Shown here piece after piece: positions 58,638 through 64,000 of a stretch of DNA of 64,000 nucleotides. The notes under the pieces were generated by a model. It saw only the letters and a list, made by a program, of their open reading frames with translations, had not been told where the DNA came from and searched no databases. How positions within the stretch are numbered: position 1 is the first letter of the stretch; every line of letters begins with the position of its first letter. The stretch comes from Reticulitermes speratus (taxonomy: Eukaryota > Arthropoda > Insecta > Blattodea > Rhinotermitidae), in assembly GCA_021186555.1 (NCBI GenBank), contig JAJKFL010000003.1, positions 30,616,908 through 30,680,907 on the forward strand, read 5' to 3'. A program made the position numbers and the translations under genes.

Positions 58638-61600
58638 TGATTATATTAAAATGGATCTTAATGTTCTCAGTCAGGTTAAGATTCCGTATCAGATTCCTAT
58701 AAACGTGGTAATGAGCCTTCCAATTCCATAAAAGGAGGGGAATTACCTGACCAATTCGACTGTCAGTTTCTCATAAGAACTTGACCCCACTGACTTACTT
58801 AACGAACAGCTTACATAACATTTCATATTCACGGTCAACTAAATGTATCGTGTCTTGACTGGTTCTTCTACTATTCACGTAACTGAACAACACTGCCAAT
58901 GTAAAAACAGTATTCCATTTTATGAGACAAATCTATCGATAACACCAGCCAACAAAATATAAATGCTTCTGGTAACACATACACAGTAAGCTAGTTTTAA
59001 CAAACTCCAGTACGCTAACACAAAAATGACAGTAACAATTCTCAACAAGCAGAGCTTTTTTGTCATATATTTCTATTTGTTTCCAAGGCATATAAATGTA
59101 TATGATGGCACAAATTGAAATGACGCGGTACCATTTTCACATCCTAAAATAATATACAGGCCATAATCTGCAGTTCCGTCATATTTCAATGAGCGATGCT
59201 TATTTTCAAAACGTACGTACGATAAATGGCCATTACACGTTACTGTGACATAATGCAACAATTTGCGTCAAGATTTGGAACCAGCATACAACAGTTAGCT
59301 TTAAAAACTGGTTACCACAACACTGTATCCTACGTCTGTAACATGTCCTGTTATTAACCTCTGATCGTTTAGCAGAATAATCATTAGGGCGAGATTTTTA
59401 AATCTCAATACATATACATATACATACAGCTTTGTTAAACTAAATATTTTACAGAATGTAAAAAACACGACGGACGCTCAAAATTTAGCTTCCAGTCTTA
59501 TGGCTAAACCTCTTTAGGTTCTTTCCAGAGCTTTCGGACAACAGGTAATTACGGAATATTATCCTACCATTCACACGACGCTGTTACCTGTATGGCTTTT
59601 TAAAACTTCATGTTGAATTAAAACTTCGACGTTTCGAAATATCCCGCTACATCCAGAAAATGCTTAAAAACGTCACATGTCAACAGCTAGCTACACTGTT
59701 TTCTGGTAATTTAAAAACCACCAATTTACTTTTTCTAACATTTCGCTGCTCAAGGCCTGAGCAGACTTCACACAACAATATCACCAAAGCAGCTTCAGGA
59801 ATTGTGTAATTTGGCCAAGCTTTCATTCATAACAACGACAATGCACAGCGACTGAAAAGTCAGGTTAGACTCCATGCGTCTGTAGTAATAATACTATAGA
59901 GCAGAAGAAGCAGTTTCAGAGCTTTCAGTTGTAAAGTTTTGGTTGAAGACAAAGGGACATGGTGTCATACTGACATCTCTTTCTGCATCAGTCTCATCCT
60001 CCGTCCCTTTCTGTCTTATCCAGGAGTGTCAAAACTCGAATACTCTTACTCCATACAGATGTCTCTAACAGTTCGACAAAATACAAACGTTAACATAACC
60101 ACAGCACCATAAACACGGTCAGTTTACGAACTTTTTACACACTAAACATTTTAGCGTCTCTGAATCAGATCGTGCCCAATTTAAAAAGCACATCGCTGTT
60201 TTGGGGCGAGGCACAAACTACTACATAAGTAATAATGTATCTATACATTTATGTTCGTGGCATTAGGAATTAAATGTCTATAAATTACAAAAACTGCATT
60301 TTATTGAATTCAACAATCAGAAATTAACTGACCCGTGTTCACATGAATGTTTATGAATTCATCACCAGTACCACTTTTGTAAATACATTTTGCCACAGGC
60401 ACCACATTTGGCACGTTGCTCCACATTTCAGACACGTTTAAAACCCCCAAATTTCGCCTCTGGTTAGGCCCCGAGCTAAACAGCAAAATTTGGTTAGATA
60501 TTTCGAGTTGCATTGCTAGCTTTGTACGAGGCTGCTAAGTTGGACTGTTGGCCAATATCCAAACGCTATGTAAGAGTGAATGATTAGCAATACGACGCTA
60601 CATAATATAAAGTAATTAAATCTTCGTTATGTAAATAACGACGAATAAATAAATAAATTCTGCAGATTTATTATAAAACGTAGCCCTCACAGGCGTCAAG
60701 TCATACAATACTAAGAGAAGCGGCTTTCTATTGACTACTTGTGCGAACTGCATCACTTTCAAATGCCACCGACGAATATAGGATTATTATATGTAAAATG
60801 GTTTCAGGCAGAGCACTTGTCAGTCTCTGTCAGACCCCATTCATGAGATCTCAGATTCGCGTTCCTACTCAGCACAAAAACTGTTGTCATCAAGTCAACG
60901 TTCCAAAATAGCTTACTAAAGTTAAAAAAAGCTAAACATGCCTCATATAAATTACTGTGTCATTAAATTGAAAATAAAGAAATGAAAATAGATACTATAC
61001 GTGCATACGGCGAATGTCTTACGGTGTTCTGACAGGCTTCTTACTCAGAGTAACCTCATTGTCCACCACGCTCTCCTTCAAATTTGCTAACCAACCTGTT
61101 TATTGAAGACCTCTTGGCGCCTGCCTTCAGATTGCACTCGGAAACTACGCTGTACCACGATAGCATTACCAGTCAGGCAAAACCTTTGCACCTGATGCAC
61201 CCATACTATTTCACTGCGTACGCCATCTTGATCACTGCTGCTTCATGACACTGCCACCACTGGCAGCACATGGTCCCAAGACTACTGAACTCAGATACAC
61301 CAAATCCAGTGATATTTGCTACAAAGGTAATTAATTAATCATATGCAATAAAAACAAGAACTTCCTTTTAAAAAAACCTCCATGGATATAAACAGCAGAT
61401 GTTAGTTTTGAATGCGCAAGAAACTTCGTACCAAACTTCGCGGGAAAAAAAATAAATTACAAATATTTGGGAAGAATGTTCTCACAGGGCAATATTTATA
61501 TATAGGGACGGACAAATACGCGGGCAGTTTTAGATATTACATAGCCTAACGAGGTGTTCAGTGATTAAGATAAGTCACTACGATAAAGAAATGTAGGACG

Positions 61601-61998
61601 CTACATTCTATTAAAACTGCTGTAACGCAAAGCAGAATCCCGTCTGTAAGGCCAGAAAGTAAGGCACCTCTACGTTCTGTGTACCGCTAACCGTGGCCTA
61701 CCTGTCTCATACATTTGATGTTCTACAACAGGTTACACAATGTGACAACACTTGCTACCACACAACGTCCCTCTCAATTTTTTCCATCTCCTAGAATAGC
61801 AAACAAAGCGTCCATAAAACACAATTACGATTGACAGCCGCGAAGTATCATGCTGTCCCTTTCAAACAAATAACTGACAAACAAACAATGTAACTCACTA
61901 ACTAAAAAAATATTTTCCACATCGTAAAATCACAAAATATAGCTCCAAAGGAAGCATCCGCCATACAGAGAAAGCAAACGTACAGTTATTCCTATGCA
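58634..61998. other. No recognisable gene
   Basis: Long AT-rich region with frames below 70 codons. One degenerate hammerhead-like or repeat F core is noted separately at 59621-59665. Confidence 0.45.
59621..59665 (-). repeat. Isolated repeat F-like core
   Basis: Minus strand: CTGGATGTAGCGGGATATTT then CGAAACGTCGAAG, resembling the CTGATGA ... CGAAACGTC core. Confidence 0.35.
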
Positions 61999-62271
61999 GG
62001 CCATTACGGTACATGGAGGAGTTAATGTAAAGCTCCACGCATACTTAACTTCGGCACCACATGGAGGTGAGCGGTCAGCTTCACGTCCCGGCCGCTTTAC
62101 CTGCACGAACAGAACCCCCGGTATCCAAAGAACAGGAAGCTGGGTGGACCCGAGAGCCGCTCTGGACGCTTTGGAGAAGAGAATATCTCATGCCTCTGTC
62201 GGGAATCGAAAACGATTCCTCGGTCATTTAGCCTGTAGCCTGGTCACTATACCGACTGAGCTACCCTAGCT
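61999..62271 (-). mobile_element. SINE-A copy, full length
   Basis: Minus strand: GCTAGGGTAGCTCAGTCGGT (a canonical A box), ATAGTGACCAGGCTACAGGC, a mutated B box, CTCTCGGGTCCACCCAGC and the tail GTGGTGCCGAAGTTAAGTAT with GTGGAGCTTTACAT. Confidence 0.85.
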
Positions 62272-62865
62272 TTGAGATCCCATGCGTAACAGACGTTTTC
62301 AAAATTGATTAGCCACCTAGGGTTATAATTGCTGACAGGGCTACGATTGGCAGCCCTGATCCTGCAACATGAAGCCCGGGTGCGCCATCAGGCAGCAGCA
62401 ACCGCAGAGAAGATGTAAGCCTGAGGCATCACCTCACAGTCAGTAATAATAATTACAACCCTGCTGAGATGTCGACAGTCTACGGAACAAACCAATATCT
62501 CAAAAGTTAACGAGATGGTCTGAGTTGGCCTAACTACAACTTCTGTACGATGCATCAGCAACCCACAGAACAGTTCTGTTTCTGATCTAAGATGAAGATG
62601 ACAGACGCTAAAACCGCATCCGTTCCATCAATGTGCAAAATCTTATGTCCAGCAAGCAGACGCCTCTCCTTCAATCAACACTACCGCACACAGCTCGGCG
62701 TCTTTGGCTTACGTTACTTTTATAATAAGGACATTTCTGGCCGGTGAAAATTTAAGTAAACATTATCGCCTTAAAAGACAAGGTATTCCTAAAAATAGCT
62801 CCACAATTACCTATTGACATCATACAATTTAGTAATTTTATCGTGCATCTATGGAAGTGTATGGT
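62272..62865. other. No recognisable feature
   Basis: No gene-like frame or matched repeat. Confidence 0.4.
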
Positions 62866-63175
62866 AACTCATTCGATGGACCGTGCCATGGCTCAGGCGG
62901 TTAGTCGCTGGTCTCTCACCGCGGAGGCCCGGGTTCGATTCCGGGGTCAGTCCATGTGGGATTTGTGGTGGACAAAGTGGCACTGAGACAGGTTTTTCCC
63001 CGAATACTTCGGGTTTCCCTTGTCAGTTTCATTCCACCGGTGCTCCATTACTTGGAAAAACGAAAAAAAAACTAATCATCTTCATCACAGGGTTGCACAA
63101 TAAGCCTCTAGGCTGCGGTGCGTCCGTAGCATCTGCTGCGAGGCCCTTCACCACAAAAAAAAAAAACTCATTCGA
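62866..63175 (+). mobile_element. SINE-D, complete copy with 11-bp target-site duplication
   Basis: AACTCATTCGA at 62866-62876 and 63165-63175 flanks 288 bp. The element has TGGCTCAGGCGG (A box), GCCCGGGTTCGATTCCGGGG (perfect B box), a body with GGTTTTTCCCCGAATACTTC and a 3' end GCTGCGAGGCCCTTCACCAC plus about 12 A's. The duplication is perfect, so insertion is relatively recent. The 99-codon frame across it (62883-63182) is the familiar SINE translation ending in ITGLHNKP, not a gene. Confidence 0.92.
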
Positions 63176-64000
63176 AACCTAACGTCCAACAGTGTAAAAT
63201 AACAGGGCACTTTGTAATATAATTTAGGTACGAAATTATGCTGTACCCGTAAGTCAACCCTGTAATCATAGCAGGCGATCCACACAGACTTGATTACGAA
63301 TTGGCAACCAAAGGAAAGCACTTTCAAGCGTTCATATGTAACAACCAGTTGAGCCGCGTTGTAATAATTCTGTTCACTAAGCTGCAACAGGCTATATTAA
63401 CTTGCAACGAGCTGGAAAAAAATCTGTGTTCGTGCGTTATTTCTATTGTATGAATGTAGGCAATACTGATGGATACAAGAAATGTAATTACTATCCGTCA
63501 AGGAATTATAATTTGTTTTTAAGGATTTGGAACACTGTCTTCAAAACAGGAATCTACACATCCAATTGTGTACAGGTGCTGTAATATGAAACCTGCCCGC
63601 TGTCACTACATCCTGAATAATGCAGGCCTACTTGTATGTGCAACCCCCCCCCCCCCACACACACACAGCGCACCTTTCTTCTGGACCTGTCGGTAGCCGT
63701 TATTTGAATTGAAGACTACGAGATCTCCCTATCAGTCAGCCCTGGGTCGGATTCTATCCGCGGTTTGTGGAAACTCTCAGCACATGTTCAACTAGCATGG
63801 CATCAATATAACAAGAAGACATGGGTGCATGACAGGTTCTTTGTAGTCAAGTAGGTGTCATGGAGAGAACAAGATCTACAGTAACAAGTGCCAGTATTTG
63901 ACAGCAGTTCCTTTAGCACGTTTCCAAACACAGTACTACTACCTGCTTTAACATTAGAAACTCTGCGTTTTGCCCACACAGCGTGTTTAGACCTATATGT
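63176..64000. other. No recognisable gene; C-run plus (CA)n at 63643-63668
   Basis: Short frames only. A poly-C run is followed by ACACACACACA. Confidence 0.45.

Noticed and set aside
62883-63182. 99-codon frame as a protein gene
   Set aside because: Lies wholly across the SINE-D element and ends after its poly-A; a SINE translation.

Overview
The window reads as intergenic or intronic DNA from an insect nuclear genome. I find no convincing host protein-coding gene, no rRNA and no genuine tRNA gene in 64 kb. Long open frames are short and uncodon-like. What can be recognised is almost all transposon-derived: four tRNA-derived SINE families, non-LTR retrotransposon ends, a Penelope-like endonuclease relic, a FLYWCH/MULE transposase pseudogene, Tigger/pogo-type DNA transposon relics, an anonymous dispersed repeat, minisatellites and microsatellites. 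The SINE translations (peptides ending in motifs such as DSNP, RRDLYLTT and ITGLHNKP) are ones I remember from cockroach and termite annotations, so a blattodean or other polyneopteran source is my best guess. That is inference from memory only.

Layout. 0-7 kb: a pogo/Tigger C-terminal relic (minus), SINE-A and SINE-B copies, and a small inverted-repeat element with a degenerate hammerhead-like core at 5.1-5.4 kb. 7-13 kb: a ~85-bp minisatellite, SINE-C copies, a MULE transposase pseudogene (10.6-11.4 kb) and an adjoining pogo-like relic. 13-27 kb: palindromic repeats at 15, 18, 23.2 and 26 kb, two of them bounded by clean target-site duplications. 27-38 kb: decayed LINE 3' ends, a Penelope-like GIY-YIG relic at 29.6 kb, and copies of the dispersed repeat called E here. 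39-47 kb: a ~50/100-bp minisatellite, a 230-bp internally deleted RTE-like LINE at 44.3 kb, a Tigger-type MITE at 44.9 kb, and repeats E, SINE-A and SINE-C. 48-64 kb: a Z-DNA-prone tract, palindromic repeat F, an 84-bp minisatellite at 54.4 kb, a 5'-truncated LINE with a 13-bp duplication at 58 kb, and a complete SINE-D at 62.9 kb.

Two things stand out. First, several insertions share three traits: self-complementary bodies, hammerhead-ribozyme-like core motifs (CTGATGA ... GAAAC with a palindromic ACATGT or ACGT helix III), and 10-13 bp target-site duplications. They look like non-autonomous retroelements possibly linked to the Penelope-like element seen in the same window. Second, the 44.3-kb element keeps only the start of an RTE-type endonuclease joined in frame to the end of the reverse-transcriptase ORF, has a (GAA)n tail and a 15-bp duplication, and so appears to have been mobilised as a miniature LINE.
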